Shown here: in pieces, positions 1 to 12,700 of the stretch | Layout of the letters: the number at the start of each line of letters is the position of its first letter | How positions within the stretch are numbered: position 1 is the stretch's first letter | Assembly (NCBI GenBank): GCA_011009095.1 | Contig: VTPC01090579.1 | Span: forward strand, 178,357 to 242,356 | Origin: Ignelater luminosus | Taxonomy: Eukaryota; Arthropoda; Insecta; Coleoptera; Elateridae | Direction of reading: 5' to 3' | DNA: 64,000 nucleotides | Position numbers and translations under genes: made by a program | Notes under the pieces: model-generated | Told to the model about the DNA's origin: nothing | Seen by the model: only the letters and a program-made list of their open reading frames with translations | The model's database searches: none

Positions 1-215
1 TTAAAGCAAAATGTATTTGAATCGCACCAATTTTTCATAGTATTAACGTCACGCGAAATGATAGCATCTAATGCTTGAATATCTTCATGTTGTCAGACAA
101 AGCTCGTAAGTTCAGAACAACACCGCCTAAGATACTGAGTTTAGTAATATCGTTTATGTAAATGAAGAACAGAATTGGCCCCAAGAAAGATCCTTGAGGA
201 ACACCTAGACCACGA
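1..215 (-). pseudogene. Non-LTR retrotransposon reverse transcriptase fragment
   Basis: Read on the minus strand from about 205 down to 1, the translation contains GVPQGSFLGPILFFIYINDI, the motif just before the catalytic palm motif of LINE reverse transcriptases (usual form GVPQGSxLGPLLFxIYINDL). After a frameshift it continues with a segment resembling the usual L..D...L..WC..N stretch. The YADD box is degraded. The fragment is cut by the window edge, so the rest lies to the left. The clade (Jockey or CR1 type) is a guess. It is dead and has no relation to the P450 genes. Confidence 0.75.
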
Positions 216-479
216 TTGCTCTACCAGTTACAACACATCCCGTCACCTGCTCGACCACGACCTCGATGTATTACACCCCCGTTAACCCATTTCCATTATG
301 CATTCCCGCCGCCATGACCTTTCTCTTAATCAATATTTCCAACCCGACAGTTGTACCAATTGTATACCATCTCCATTTCTCATTTCCAAACCAAAGTAAT
401 TTAAACAGACAACCACCAACGACGACAGTACCGGAAGTAAATCTTTGTACCGCCAACATCAAGTTCCGAAACTGAAGAA

Positions 480-2400
480 TTAACTTGACCTGGAAGACGG
501 ATTCCGTCTCTTTCGTAGACAAGTTGAACAAAGTAAGGAAAAACTAGTTCTTGGTATTGTTGCTCGAACTAATGTCCGAAATGGCACTACACTGGTACAG
601 GAATAACAACCAGAACTCCAGGATTTTCACGAATTCTTTATGCCGTCTGACTATAGGATCAACTTCGAAGCCGCCATTAGTCGTCGTGGCCAAAGCGAAA
701 ACAAGTCGACTATGGAATACATTGTTGATATACAAACTCTACTTCAAAGACATGATGGCATGACCGAGGAACAAGAGTTGTTCTGGCTTCACCATCCGGG
801 AATACCAAGAGCTCTACTGCGAGCTGAAACCGAAACATGAGGTGAAGTTTGTGGCCTCGTGTCTAAGTAAAATTGAATTAACTACGACTATGATGGAGCT
901 CAGCAAATCCGGGCTAAAAGTAAATCAATCATCCGTGGTACGAAACCAAAATAGGCATAAACTCATGGTCCGTTTTCACCGCCGGTAACTAAAAATGCCC
1001 AACCAAGTACGTAGACCAGACTAAGTACTGCACCGCCGCGTCGTTGCCTAAGCCAGCCGCTGTTTATTAGAAATGCGGCCAGAGCGAAATTTCCAAACCG
1101 AGTACCAGAATTGATCAAACGTGTTCTGTTCCCGCTGTTGGAAAAAAAGATGTCGTCTCCGATACATTAGATATTAGACCGTTAATTCGTATTGGCACCC
1201 ATGGACACTAGTCTAAGGCTTTAATTGACACCGCTTCCGCTGCGACTTTTGTAGGAGACGAAGTTGCTCGTCTACTGAAGAACTACCGCTGGCAAGGGTT
1301 ACTCGGTTGACCAGAAAAGAAGAGATCCGCCTGAAAAAGCTCCTGGGAGTTGAACTTCTCCGGTTTGAAGAAATAAGCGGCCCCATTGATTAAATTTAGC
1401 ATGAAATTATGCTAAAAGATCAGATACCCATAAAACAAAGCACCGGCCGCAAAACCCGAAAATTCAGAGTATCGTTGACAAAGAAGTCACGCACATGCTG
1501 GACGAACGCATCATAGAGCCGTCCGACAGTCCCTGGAGCTCACCGATTGTGATTGTTCCGAAAAGTCCGATTCTGTACTGACTTTTGCTAGGTGAACGAG
1601 GTCTCTATAAAGGAACACCTATTGGTTTCCACATATCAATGAGATACTCGACCGACTTTGTCAGGCCAGATATATTTCCAGTATCGACTTTAAACATGGT
1701 TACTCACAAATACCGCTGGAAGAAAAGAGCTGAGCCATTACCGCTTTCACAATTACAGGTTGAGGATTATTTCAGTTTAGAGTCATTCCATTTGGACTGC
1801 ATTCCACCCCAGATACGTTCCAACGGCTCTTAGATCGTATCATAGGTCCTGAGATGGAACTCCGTCCTTTCACCTACTTGGACGACATCTTCGACTGGAC
1901 GAAACTTTTTCCGAGAAAATTGGTTACCAGAAAAATGTCAAGTCATTGACGCACCTGGGCCCAAACCGATCCAAAGAAGGTTGGAGCCATCTTGGAGGTT
2001 TCCAAACCGAAGAATATTTGCGAACTACGAAGACGTCTAGGTGCCACTTGTGGCGCTACTAACAAAATTATTGAGGAAACATCAACACTGGATCTGAGCC
2101 AAGGAGCAAGCTGAGGCTTTCTTGAAGCTGCAGTGTCTGACTCAAGCTCCGATACTGGACTACCCGGATTTCAACGAACCGTTTGCGTTTGTGCAATAGG
2201 CCAACGCACGAAACTACTCCGTCACCAAAAAAGGGTACTTAGCAATACTATGTGGAATCGAAAAGATGGGGCCATACCTGGAAAGATACCACTTCACTGT
2301 CCTGTCTGATTACTAGTCCCTTCCTGGCTACATTCGATTAAGAGCTCAATGAGTCGCTTAGCTATGCCGCAATCCCTGCCAGTGAGAATACCAATCGATG
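480..2400 (+). mobile_element. Decayed Ty3/gypsy-type LTR retrotransposon, gag to RNase H
   Basis: A retroelement body is readable in three shifting frames. Around 640-800 lies a gag segment with EYIVDIQTLLQRHDGMTEEQ. Around 1210-1290 is an aspartic protease remnant (ALIDTASAATFVGDEVA, the family DTGA box decayed to DTAS). From 1460 to 1560 is the start of the reverse transcriptase (VTHMLDERIIEPSDSPWSSP). From 1780 to 1900 is the palm region with FRVIPFGLHSTPDTFQRLLD and YLDDIF, which replaces YVDD. From 2095 to 2320 is the RNase H-side segment (EQAEAFLKLQ, PDFNEPF, NYSVTKKGYLAIL). No integrase and no LTR pair were found. Frameshifts and stops in every domain show an old, truncated copy. Confidence 0.8.
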
Positions 2401-2409
2401 CTCGGACAA

Positions 2410-3210
2410 CCGTGTCTGACCACCCTAAGAACGAAGAGAAGGAGTGAATTTCTTAACCTACCTATCTGGCGCCTGAGCACCGTCGCCGACACCGACCACT
2501 AGAAAATACGCTGCAGTGTACAAATTTTCTTTTTCTTGATCACTGATATTTAATAATTATAAAATTGATTGAATGTTTGGAAATTTACTATAAACTAAAT
2601 TCATAACCTCAATAAACATAAACAAACACAAAACTAGTTTTGGAACAACACTTTAACAGCACTCTTCAGCATGCTTTAGGTACTGTAAGAAAAGGGTGAA
2701 TAGAGCATGTTATAGAACTAAAACTATTTTTGGAACGATGGTTTCTATTTTAATATTAGTGTAGGTAAGCGCAGTCTGTTGCATTTAAAATTGTTGAGAT
2801 GTTGAACTTCACTGAACAAGTTTTTATACAGCATGATATTAACGTGTATTAATTGAGGGAACCAACTATTCGGGAATCTAACTGTAGTACGACGAAAAAA
2901 GAGAAATTGTAAATAACGTACTAACTTAAAGTCTAATGTAGATGTAAGGCTTCTCTTAGACAGATAATATGTATTAACCAAAAACGTAATCGCCAGTGAA
3001 CTAATCAATTACGTTACTAAAAGAAACAAACTTTTAGTCTCATACATTTATTAACTACAGTATTATTAACTTATGATATAACGTTTCTACATTCGCCAAA
3101 CACCTTTCTTTCTTTTTCAAATTATTTCACACCTATTCAATAACTTATTTACTACTACCAGTATAATTGCACAATATTTAACATTTATATTCAATAAAAG
3201 ATTCTTAAAA
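2410..3210. other. AT-rich spacer downstream of the first P450
   Basis: No coding or repeat structure could be supported here. The part next to 3211 is presumably the 3' untranslated region of the minus-strand P450 gene. Confidence 0.4.
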
Positions 3211-4892
3211 CTAATCACTAACTTTTTCTACGTTTAACCATACACCTCCCAGTGGAGACAAAATTAAACTTTGACGGTCCAGTACTATAGGGTATCGAGT
3301 TTTTGAATTTAAGAAAAATTTATAATTTCCTACCAAAACTGCTAATGCAACCTTGATTTGCATTAATCCAAACCGCATGCCTAAAAATTAAAATTGGATT
3401 TTGACTGCAAAACTAAAATCATTGTTGGCTTACCAATACAACCACGGGGACCTTCACCAAAAGGCAACCAAGAATAAGCATGACGTTTTGTTTTATTTTC
3501 AGGACTGAATCGTTCCGGATCAAACCTTTCTGGTTCTGGGTAGTAATCAGGATCATGCTGTATTCCTAAAACGGGTACAAATACCTCCACATCTTTATCA
3601 ATCACTACATCTGAATTTGGTATTTTGTACGACTGAGTGCAATTCCTAGAAAGTACTGGAACTGGAGGATATTTTCGTAGAGTTTCTGTAATAATCCTAG
3701 GAATTAAATAATTGAAAGTAAAAATAAAAGTTGGAGTGTATTTACCGTTCACACACCAATCCATGTAAGTCATTTCCATAATTGCATTTAATGTTAGTTT
3801 ACCATCATGTTTCTCTAAAACGTCTCTAATTTCGAGTCGTAACTTTTCTTGAATTTCGGGGTTAGTAACTAATTCGTAAAAACAAAACGTTAACGTTGTT
3901 GCTGAGGTTTCAAACCCTGCTAGGAAAAAAACAAACGCTTGAGCTGTTATTTCTTCTAATGTAAGTGTATTTCCTATTTCGTTTCCGTTTTCTTCAGATT
4001 TTAATTGACCTGGGCTTTCTTCGTCTTTTAACTTTACATTATTTTTTAACTGAATTAATGAATGCATGAAATCATTTCGGATAATATTATTTTTTTCTCT
4101 ATATTCAACAGTTTCCTTAACAACTCCCATAAAAAATTTAGTTACAGTTGGGTTCGTGAGAGGTATCTTTAAGACATCGAATATTTGGGGTACACTAATA
4201 GCTATAAGACTCTTTAGCATAAAATTAACTGCAAGTGCTTTCTTTCCATATTTCCTGAATTCGGAATCAGGATTTTTCAAACTATTACACTCTATACCAA
4301 AAGCGCATGTTCCTATGACATCAGTTGTAAACCTTCCAACAACTTCTTTAACTTCCATAGCCTCTTTACTTTTACTAAGACCATCCATATATCTAACCAA
4401 CTCATGAGAACAATCAACTAAACTTTGAAACATCATTTTTATTTTTCCGGACGCAAATGATGGCGTTAGTTTCATTCTTAGATTCTTCCATCTTTGGCCT
4501 TTTAACGAAAACAAATGTCCAGTCAACGGGTCATTTTCTTCATTGCAATAAATAACATGATCGGTAAAATGAGAAAAATCTTTTGTTAGGATACTCTTAG
4601 CCAATTCCAAATCAAGTACTATTAATACACGCTTTGTGAATAAATAATAACCGCAGTAAGACAAACCTTTTGATTTCATTTTTAGATAGATATCTCTGAA
4701 CTCAATTCCAAATGGTATTGTTTGTGTAAATATGCTTGATGCGTTTCCAAAGGGTAGCGATACAGTAGGCGTTATTACCTTTTTGCGATTCCAGTATCCA
4801 AAAGTCCATTTCAAATAAAATATTGCACTAAATAAAATTGATATAAAAATTACAGTTAAATCTTTATACCAATATTCCGTTAATAAAGCCAT
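3211..4892 (-). CDS. Cytochrome P450, CYP6-type, intact (copy 1)
   Basis: Three exons on the minus strand: 4892-3746, 3685-3434 and 3380-3211. They splice to 523 codons including TAG (522 aa), the usual CYP6 length. Both introns are GT-AG, phase 1, about 60 and 53 bp. The N-terminus MALLTEYWYKDL precedes a membrane anchor (about residues 12-30), so this is a microsomal monooxygenase fed by P450 reductase. Family motifs are present: the I-helix FFLAGFETSATT, the K-helix ETLRKYPP (its Glu is formed across intron 1), PERFDPERF, and the haem loop PFGEGPRGCIG with the Cys ligand, whose last Gly spans intron 2. The last exon begins MRFGLMQIKVA. I chose the ATG at 4892; the preceding in-frame GTG is not a eukaryotic start. 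CYP6 enzymes in insects typically oxidise plant toxins or insecticides; the substrate here is unknown. Closest relative in the window is the gene at 14854-16552. Confidence 0.93.
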
Positions 4893-4937
4893 CACTTCTG
4901 TATGTTTTTATTGTATCGTGTATCTACACACGACGTA

Positions 4938-4946
4938 CTATTTATA
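4938..4946 (-). promoter_or_regulatory. TATA box of P450 copy 1
   Basis: On the minus strand TATAAATAG lies 46 bp upstream of the ATG and is followed by a conserved stretch (GTACGTC, then GTGTAGATAC). The same block recurs upstream of the paralogue at 16599-16607. The spacing predicts a start of transcription near 4910-4915 and a very short 5' leader. The initiator itself is not proven. Confidence 0.65.
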
Positions 4947-5000
4947 TTTACTTTGCTTGTTTATTCTGTAATACTTTTTGACGTGCTATGATGATTACTA

Positions 5001-6214
5001 GAGACCGGATTGTTAGGTAGTAAAAATCATCAAAATAGGCAGACAAACAGGCACTAAAAACCTTTAAGTTAGGCATCATTATAGGCAATTTAGGCTGTCA
5101 AATAGGCTTCTTAGGCAACGAAATAAGCACTTTAGACTACCAAAGAGGCATTTTAGGCAACCTAATAGGCGATTAGGCGACCAAATACAAATTTTATGTA
5201 ATTTAATAATTCTTAAGAAAATTCATTCAACATTTTAAGCTTTGCTGTTTATGTTCTTATAATTAAGTTTTGTGAACTAAAATTGAGTATTTCATAATTA
5301 CTTATTTTGTTGAAAAACTAAATATTCTAAGTATTATAGCTGGGTAGAATAATATTGATGTGATATGTTGATATGTTAAATAATATATCTTAAAACAAAT
5401 TACAATATTAGAAACACATTTTATCATTAGAAGTACTACATTATAAAAACATATTATACAGGGTGTTTCCTAATGATAATAAACAGTTTTAATAGATAGT
5501 TCCTGGGCTAATTATGAGTAAACAAGTTCATTTAAACAAGTATCCTAAAATGCACCTCTTCCAAGATACACAAACTTGACTTTCTTTAATTTTATAAGGA
5601 AGATACAGTTATTTAAATAACATTTAAAGTTAATATGCCTCTTTAAATTTGACACATATATTAGGAGTCTGAGTTGTTTAAACGCCTATCAAACCAGCAG
5701 CTTAAGGGGATTATCTTTTGTTAACGACTCCCTTTCTTTACTACCTCTTACTAATAATGGGTAGCTTTATTGTAATATTTTTGAACTATTTGCAGAAACT
5801 ATGATTTATTACTGCCTGACATCTGGAATAGATTATAAAACTTTTCTTTAAAAGAAGTTGAAAGTAAATTTCTAAAAATAACTAACGGATCTTGATAAAT
5901 AAAGGTAACAATACTGACATAAAATATTGAGTTTAAAAACTTATTCAAGTAAAATATAAGATTAATTTAGGTCAACTAGGCACCCATTTAGGCAAACTCA
6001 GCATCCGTTTAGGCAAACTAGGCACCCATGTAGGAAAAATAAATATTTTTAGGCAGAGATTAACGATTTTAGGCATTTATTTCAAATACATAGAAAACAG
6101 GCACTTAAAAAGAATTTTTTTAAGTGAAAAGTGCGTAGATTATCCTAAAACAAATTTTCCTTTGCTTACCTAAAAAATATAAAATTGGGCCCTTGCCTAG
6201 AAATCCGTTTTTTA
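5001..6214. mobile_element. Non-autonomous DNA transposon with AGGCA-rich ends, inserted upstream of P450 copy 1
   Basis: The element is defined by comparison with the paralogous flank near 16640. That flank has a single ATGATCACTA where this copy has ATGATTACTA at 4991-5000 and again at 6215-6224, with about 1.2 kb of extra DNA between. The ends share a short inverted match (CGGATT followed by TAGG near 5006 and, inverted, near 6207). Both inner ends (about 5025-5180 and 5960-6110) carry many TTTAGGCA/AGGCA units in direct orientation. No transposase frame is present. A 10-bp duplication suits Mutator-like elements, but the superfamily is unresolved. It sits about 100 bp upstream of the P450 ATG, so it could affect expression. 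Confidence 0.75.
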
Positions 6215-6224
6215 ATGATTACTA

Positions 6225-7860
6225 TGATGATAACAGAGCTTTAATAGGAATTTCTTGCTAAGTCATCTTCGGTTTATCTTTTGGCTTAAAGTGGGAAACT
6301 AATACCCTTCTAAGTAAAAACGCAAATTGTTAAATGTCTGAGAAACAGGCAAAGTGTTTTAGATGAGCATATTTTGGGAACATAATAGAACAAGCTAGCT
6401 AGCTCTTGGTAGCTTTCAATATTTGACCACTTCAAGCTTTGCAATACGCATATCACGTATTGGTAACAACTGTAAATGTTCCGTGCAGAGGCATGGTGAA
6501 GAGTAAATTTTTTAGTTTTACAAGAAGCCTAACGTTAGCGTTTAATAAAATAGAACAATAAAGTTTTTATTAGAACAACTACAGAACATATATATCGTTA
6601 TGTTTTATTATCATTTTATCTTTGTACTCAGAAATAATTTCAAACAAAATAATGTTTCTTATTTGAAACTATACCTATTTATAAGTATGATGACGAAAAA
6701 TACGAATAAAATAAAGTTAAAGTTTTCTATTTATCGATCACTTGTATTTTGCTGTTATCATATCGTCAACGCATGAACATGAACAACGACATTTCGTGAC
6801 AAATCAGCATCTCTAGTAAATAAAAACAATCTTATCAATCATTATTACAATAATTTGGCAGGCAATAAAAAAGTATGTATTTCATGCTTGCATGTTACAG
6901 AATTAATTTATTTTTAGGATATATATATAATCTATAAAGCATTTACTAATGGCTCTAGGCGAACAATTTGCATTTTTATTATGCAAGTACTCGAGATAAT
7001 ATTAATGATATTAATCTTCAATTAAAAATCAAGGTCTTGAATATATGAAAGAATCTTAACATAATAACTGAAGTTATTAAATAACAAAAATGTAAATAGC
7101 AAAATAAATAATACGGCATGAATTATAAAAATTCGTACTACGCACAACAAAAAGAAAATACTATCACTGAATCTGAAAGGCTTAATAATAATAATTAATA
7201 AGAAAGAAAAAAGATAAAATAATTTCTAAATTCAAGTATACTTTTTGTTAGGAAAATTCAGTAATTAGCGAACTTTTCCTTAATAAGTTATTTATGCGTG
7301 CAAATAACGATATATCGTTTTATTATTTTCAATCTTTTTTTTGTAATTATGTTATTCCTTTTTAGAAATTAAGTTTAACGTCTTTCTATAACATAAAAGC
7401 CTCTTGGTTTAATGCCCCTTGACATTGTCTAAATCTATGGCTTGGGAACGTTAAATTTCCATAGAAGTCTTTTATAAAAATAGAATTTTATCTGCGGTCG
7501 TTGTTGGTAATCGCTGACTTAAAAAAAAGAAACAAAATTTTGACATTACAGCTAATGTTTAATTGATAGAATTCGCAAATAGTAATAGTATTTATAATTT
7601 CCAATTATTTGCATGCGCCCCATTACCCCTAAGAGCTCTTAAGTGTATAACGCGCCCTTGAATAGTTATGATTACGTTTAGTCACTCTTTACTAATAATG
7701 TTGCGTCTCTCTATCGATATCATATAGAAAAATCACCTTACAATCTTAAATGACGTTTGGCGTGATTACCACCAACTCGGTGTTAGTGATATGAAACCAC
7801 AACAATTTTTTTGTATGTAAATACTAACTTATTTAATTGTTATTAGGCCCCCCCGAAATT
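6225..7860. other. Duplicated P450 upstream flank, then AT-rich spacer
   Basis: The stretch 6225-6880 aligns by eye with 16653-17000 (for example TTTCAAACAAAA near 6640 and the AAATCAGC to AAATAAAAAC block near 6802-6830), with a private insert at about 6300-6560. It is therefore part of the segmental duplication. From about 6900 to 7860 I see only AT-rich sequence. Confidence 0.6.
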
Positions 7861-8470
7861 CAAATTGATTGTTTTGTTGCGAAGAATCACGACGTCCTTA
7901 CCAAAATACCACCTTTGAGTTCTCTAGCTTTCCCATGGTAAGTAGAATTGTAGTATTAAAAATACAACGCTATAATGGCGCCCTTAAAAAGAAGCAACCA
8001 TTTAAATTAATCAAAAAGCGAACCCACCTTAAGCTCTCCGGCGAAAAGCAACCATCTGCCGTGTGATCATCACCCCGGGTTGCAAAGAACATCTTCGTAA
8101 TCATTAAATTAAAGGTCACAATACATTGGATTCTCTGCTACAACAACATAAAATTGCTGCACTAAGATTGCCCCCATATCACCCAGAGCTCAATCCACTT
8201 GAGAAAATTTGGGCATTGGTGAAAAACTGGGTAGTTGATAGAGATGTTCGAACATTAACAAAAGAACAATTTCGGTCTATCACTGCATCAGATTGGGCTT
8301 CCATATGTGCACATGTTGACAAAACTGTGCAGGAATATATGACAAAGAATCTTTTATTAGAAGAAGTTTTGGATAGTTTTCGCTTTGTAGTAAATACAGA
8401 GGAATCTGAAGATGAAAGCGACAGCGATTTTTCTGACGTTGAACCTTTCTCTGATGAAAAAGTATTGTGA
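7860..8470 (+). pseudogene. Tc1/mariner-type DDE transposase, C-terminal fragment
   Basis: The open stretch ending at 8470 carries PPYHPELNPLEKIWALVKNW, the block holding the third catalytic acid in IS630/Tc1/mariner DDE transposases (PPYSPELNPIExxW). It ends in a Glu/Asp/Ser-rich tail (ESEDESDSDFSDVEPF). The N-terminal DNA-binding part and the first two catalytic acids are missing or unreadable; upstream only scattered frames remain. This is a truncated dead copy rather than a host gene. Confidence 0.75.
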
Positions 8471-8509
8471 ATGAGCTGAATTAATTTTACAGTATCATAA
8501 ATTTTTCTG

Positions 8510-8982
8510 TAGGGTCAATCGGGGCTAATATGAGACAGCGATAAACTGGGCCTAATGTGATACACCTACGAAATTGGTATTTAGAAATTGCCAAATTTTA
8601 TGAAAAAAAAAATATATAATTTAATAGGAAATATATTTTATATTATTGTTGACCACATAGCAAGCACTCAAAATAATTCCCTACTTGATTACAAAAAATT
8701 AAAACCAGATCTACATTTTTCTTAAGTCAAAAACTTTTCTGTCATGTTTGCAAACTTTTGATGAAACTTGGTTATTTTTTCAAGTAGCAACTTTTCGATT
8801 AGAGGCTTTCAATCAGGAAGAATAGATCTATCTCTTTACGCTGATAGATTTTAAAAATATCAACTGTGCTTTAGTATTGAAAGTCACACAATTTAGAATT
8901 TTTTTCATGTGTTTGCTACAGATGGTATAGGAGTTATAACGAAAAATGTGCCTTCTGTCTCATATTAACCTCGATTAATCTA
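8510..8982. mobile_element. MITE with inverted ends and TA target, Tc1/mariner-like
   Basis: The left end TAGGGTCAATCGGGGCTAAT is matched in inverted orientation by the right end (TAGATTAATCGAGGTTAATA on the minus strand), continuing through ATGAGACAG on both sides. Most differences are transitions. Both ends abut TA, the target of Tc1/mariner elements. The roughly 470-bp interior has no coding frame. Confidence 0.75.
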
Positions 8983-8984
8983 TG

Positions 8985-9112
8985 CATAAGAAATGGTGTT
9001 TATCCAAATTGTCTCAAATTATCTAAAGTTCTTCCAATTTATAAAAAGGTGGATGTTAATGACCAGAACAATGATAGGTCAATATCTATATCTGTAATAC
9101 CAGCAACTGGCA
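8985..9112 (+). pseudogene. LINE reverse transcriptase fragment
   Basis: The plus-strand frame reads RNGVYPNCLKLSKVLPIYKK and then DRSISI, matching the finger motif of non-LTR reverse transcriptases (FPxxLKxAxVxPIFKKGD...NYRPISIL). Only about 40 codons survive. It starts immediately after the MITE at 8510-8982. Confidence 0.7.
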
Positions 9113-10712
9113 GATTTATTCATGTTTCTACAAATTTACTTAATCCTGATCCACATAATGCTCCTACGCTATATCACTGGTAAAAGATTTGCCAAATTTT
9201 CAACTTTGTATAACTGCCATGTTACGCCACTGCGATTTTAATGACGTCAGACTCGGCGCATTTTCTTTGATGACGTACCTATAGTTCTTCGACCGCACGA
9301 AGTGATAGCTGCGCATTTAATAAAACTAATTTTGCAAGGGTAGTGTAGGTTATATTTTGGTTTGAAATGAGATTTTTAAACAACATAAACATCAAGCAAG
9401 ATAAAAGCATGTTTTTATAAACATACTCATACGCTGATAGTTTGTCAAATTATTTTCAAGTATATGAGTGTTCGATTCAAAACTTGATACATCAACCTTT
9501 GTTATGCTTAGTGCATTGATGACTGGAACAATATATACCATTAGAAGCGATTGCATATAAGGTGTCTTAGAAAAGAAAATTTAGTCTGATACGTCCGTTT
9601 ATCTCTAGCATAATGTTATTATTATAATAGCATATCTATGTGAGATTTTATAATTTCTTATTATACTTTAACCTACGGCGAATATATTAGATATTATTAT
9701 TCTTATAACAGAGAAGGTTAAGAAAGAAAATTAATGTGCCTTTAGAAGACTCTATATAATTTTAGTTTAAATGGTTCGGGTTAGTGATTCTTAGTCAACG
9801 ACCACCAGAATCAGGATTTACTAATAGTACTAGACTCGGTTATATTATTTTTATGATTTACTTTTGCTATAATGCATATTAACTATTTGCATGCCAGTGA
9901 TATATTAAACACATAAGTAGATAAAAAAGATTATTGATTATTCTGAAGTTTTATCATTACCAAACAATACCTTAACGTGGAGAACCAAATCTAATCTTTA
10001 GGTAGGGTAATGGCACCAGTAACGGGCACTCTTAAGCAAATTTTATGTTTGAACGTCTTTAAGTAACTTTTTCTTTAATGTAAATAAATCTGTAGGTACT
10101 GCATTTAAATAGTTATTTAGACAAGTGAGTCAAGTGTATCTTTTTTTCATAAGAGGGAAAACTTGACGCACGAGCGGAAAGCGAGTGCACATATCCGAAG
10201 AGTGAAAAAAAGTAACTTTACTCACGAATTACATACAAAATTTTTTTCACGTTTGTAATAAAAATGAAGAACTACCTATTTCAAAAACAGCCTTTTATTT
10301 GAAAACATTCATATTAAACGTACAATTAGTGTGTATCATAGCAACGGCAACCTTCTGTTTTGTGTTTAAATATTTTGCGTTAAAAAATTACACATTACGA
10401 TACTTTTTTCACTCAAATGAATGAAAAAATGAACCGCTATGACACTTTTTTCACGCTTCTAGCGCGATTAAACAAACGCATCCTTTATAAACAAAAATTA
10501 ATGAAAAATGTTGCACTTTTTTTAACGAAGATGAAAAAAGATTATTTTATGTAGATTATGCCTGGCACACCCAGATTTTTTTAATAATATGTCAATTAAA
10601 ATTCTTACCGAGGAGTTTTTGAAAATTTTGCGAATGAACCAGTAATGGATACAGGAATGTGGGTAATGGACATATTAAGAGTTAGTAATGGACTCTCTAC
10701 TCAAAAATCTTT
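9113..10712. other. Non-coding AT-rich stretch
   Basis: I find no gene here. A perfect TGACGTCA palindrome occurs at 9242-9249. The stretch 10140-10560 has several TGAAAAAA/TTTTTTCAC units of unknown nature. Confidence 0.4.
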
Positions 10713-12700
10713 TTAATTATATTTTTCCATGTCAGATACAGTATAATGACCTCTATTATTTTTTTGTTGTAGTTTTTGAATAACACAAATAAAAGCATCT
10801 ATAAAATAATAAAGCACGTCCTCCATTAATGGCCATTTCCAAGAGTCAATACCAGCATTAACCATAGTTCGGACTTCGGCTCGTGTTTCAGAATGATTCC
10901 TGCAAAAAGTTAAGAAGTTTGTCGCTATTCTTTCAATGTTATGTGTTGATTTTTTTCCTAAATTTTCTATCTTCATATTTGACAATGACATATTGTCCAG
11001 TTATCAAAGTCAGAGTTTTTACTTCACTAAGGTCAAGATCTTTATCGTCACAGGTAACATCCATGTCTGATTCAGAGCTACTTTCTTCGCCAGCACCGGT
11101 AGTTTTTATGAGTGTTTGTTTTGTCATTTTTTGCGTTCTTTTCTTATTAATTTCTCTTTTATAAAATTGTCTAAATTTTTCACTTGAAGCTACAGCAGGA
11201 AACATTTTCTTTCTGTGCTTTGGCGTTTTCATTGTTTCATCTGATGTTTTAGGCAATACAAGACACTTTTTAAATGGGGTAGGGACTTTGAATCTTTCAT
11301 TTTCTTTTTTTTACAAAATAAAAAATACTTCTTTGAGAAGGAATGTTCCATTCCAATCATCTTCATGGACCTGCGACTGCAGAATTATATATATATTGAT
11401 GAGTGCTTTATTTTTTTTCGGAGGAGTTTATGTTCTTATCTATTTCTCTTGTTGAATTTTCTTAAGATATTTCTAGCTGCTTTTGAAGACTTTCAATGTC
11501 CATTTTAATTGCTGCCTGGACATTGTACAGTTTTAAACATCTCCAGACTAAATATGTTTTTAAAAATTCTTCAAGGTCTCTTTTCTCAGTTTTGTTTTCT
11601 AATTGGTCTAGTAGCCGTTTTAAAGTTTTTTGCTCATTGCAGTTTGAATCGGTATTCTTCTGAATAGTTTCCGCAAAAATCTTCCTGTTGGGTATACATT
11701 TTGAGTAATCTACATTGTTTTTGTTAAACGGGTACAGTCCACTTTTCCTAAAGCCATCTCTTATAGTATTTTCGGAAGCATATTTATCAAAAACAAGTTT
11801 TGGAATTGTGCCAAAGGTAGAACGAGTTACATCTTTTGGAAAGTTTACAAATTTCTAATTTCTTACCTCTGATACTCAACCAGCTTTTAGCGGTCTAAAC
11901 ATAAACACATCTGCTGGTTGCATTATGTGGGTGATGTTTGGTAATAATGATATTAAAATAACACCATTTTCGTCGCATAACTGGCTTACCTCCTTGGTTA
12001 AATGTGACCGATGGCCATCAACAAATAAAATGACTAGTTTTTGGGTATTGTTGGATTTTAGATATAGAAGGAAATAATTGGAAATATATTCGTAAAACGC
12101 AGCAGGCCGAATAGGATCAGCCAAGAGCCCAGTGCTCTGGAACCAACATGGCTATAACCTGAGGAACTCGCTTAGAAGAAAAAATCAACGGAACATTACC
12201 ATCTTCCATTACAGTGATTTGTCGTGTTTCAGAAAAGACCCTCATATAAAAATCTTCTTTATTCTCTGCAGGATTTAGTACTTTCCGCTCTTTGCGCATA
12301 ATCAGAACCCGAGATTTCATCAAACCAAACTTCAATTCTGTCCTGCATTACAGCAGCCCTGGCCTTACTTACTGACTCAGCATATGTTTGTTTATAATCT
12401 TGGAGTGTGGTCTTAAAAATCCTCGAAACCAGGAACACCCCGGTGTTTCATTCAGTAAACATTTTGATTCTCTTCCCGTTGCCTCAATTACTTTTTCTAC
12501 TGACAAAATGAGATTTTGCCTGTGAACGGGAAACCCTTTCGAGCCATACCTATTACCCAGCCTTCAATCATTATTTCTTCCATTTCGTATAGCTCTGTTG
12601 CTGGACTCATGTTTCTACGTGGAGGAGCTGCCAAAGACGACTTTTGTATAAGAGTAGAACCAGGAACATTAAATTCAAGGGCTGCAGGTTTTTTACTCAC
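10713..12700 (-). pseudogene. Pogo/jerky-type (DDE_1) transposase relic
   Basis: Reading right to left on the minus strand: 12700-12497 has a CENPB/psq-type helix-turn-helix region (MSKKPAALEFNVPGSTLI, later ARKGFPFTGK). 12335-12117 has the entry to the DDE fold (RQITVMEDGNVPLIF, KRVPQVI). 12124-11876 carries the DDE_1 core VILFVDGHRSHLT with the catalytic Asp, followed by PNITHIMQPADVFMFRPLK. Around 11820-11470 lies the usual C-terminal segment (FRKSGLYPFNKNN). 11256-10713 holds a Lys/Ser/Asp-rich tail with GQYVIVKYEDRKF. At least four frameshifts or stops separate these pieces. A related but distinct element is at 25700-27420. Confidence 0.8.

Noticed and set aside
4893..4895. A GTG start giving an extra Met on P450 copy 1 (and at 16553-16555 on copy 2)
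   Set aside because: GTG is not a normal insect start codon. The ATG one codon later is conserved in all P450 copies.
9242..9249. TGACGTCA palindrome as a CRE-type regulatory site
   Set aside because: A single 8-bp match, far from any recognised gene start.
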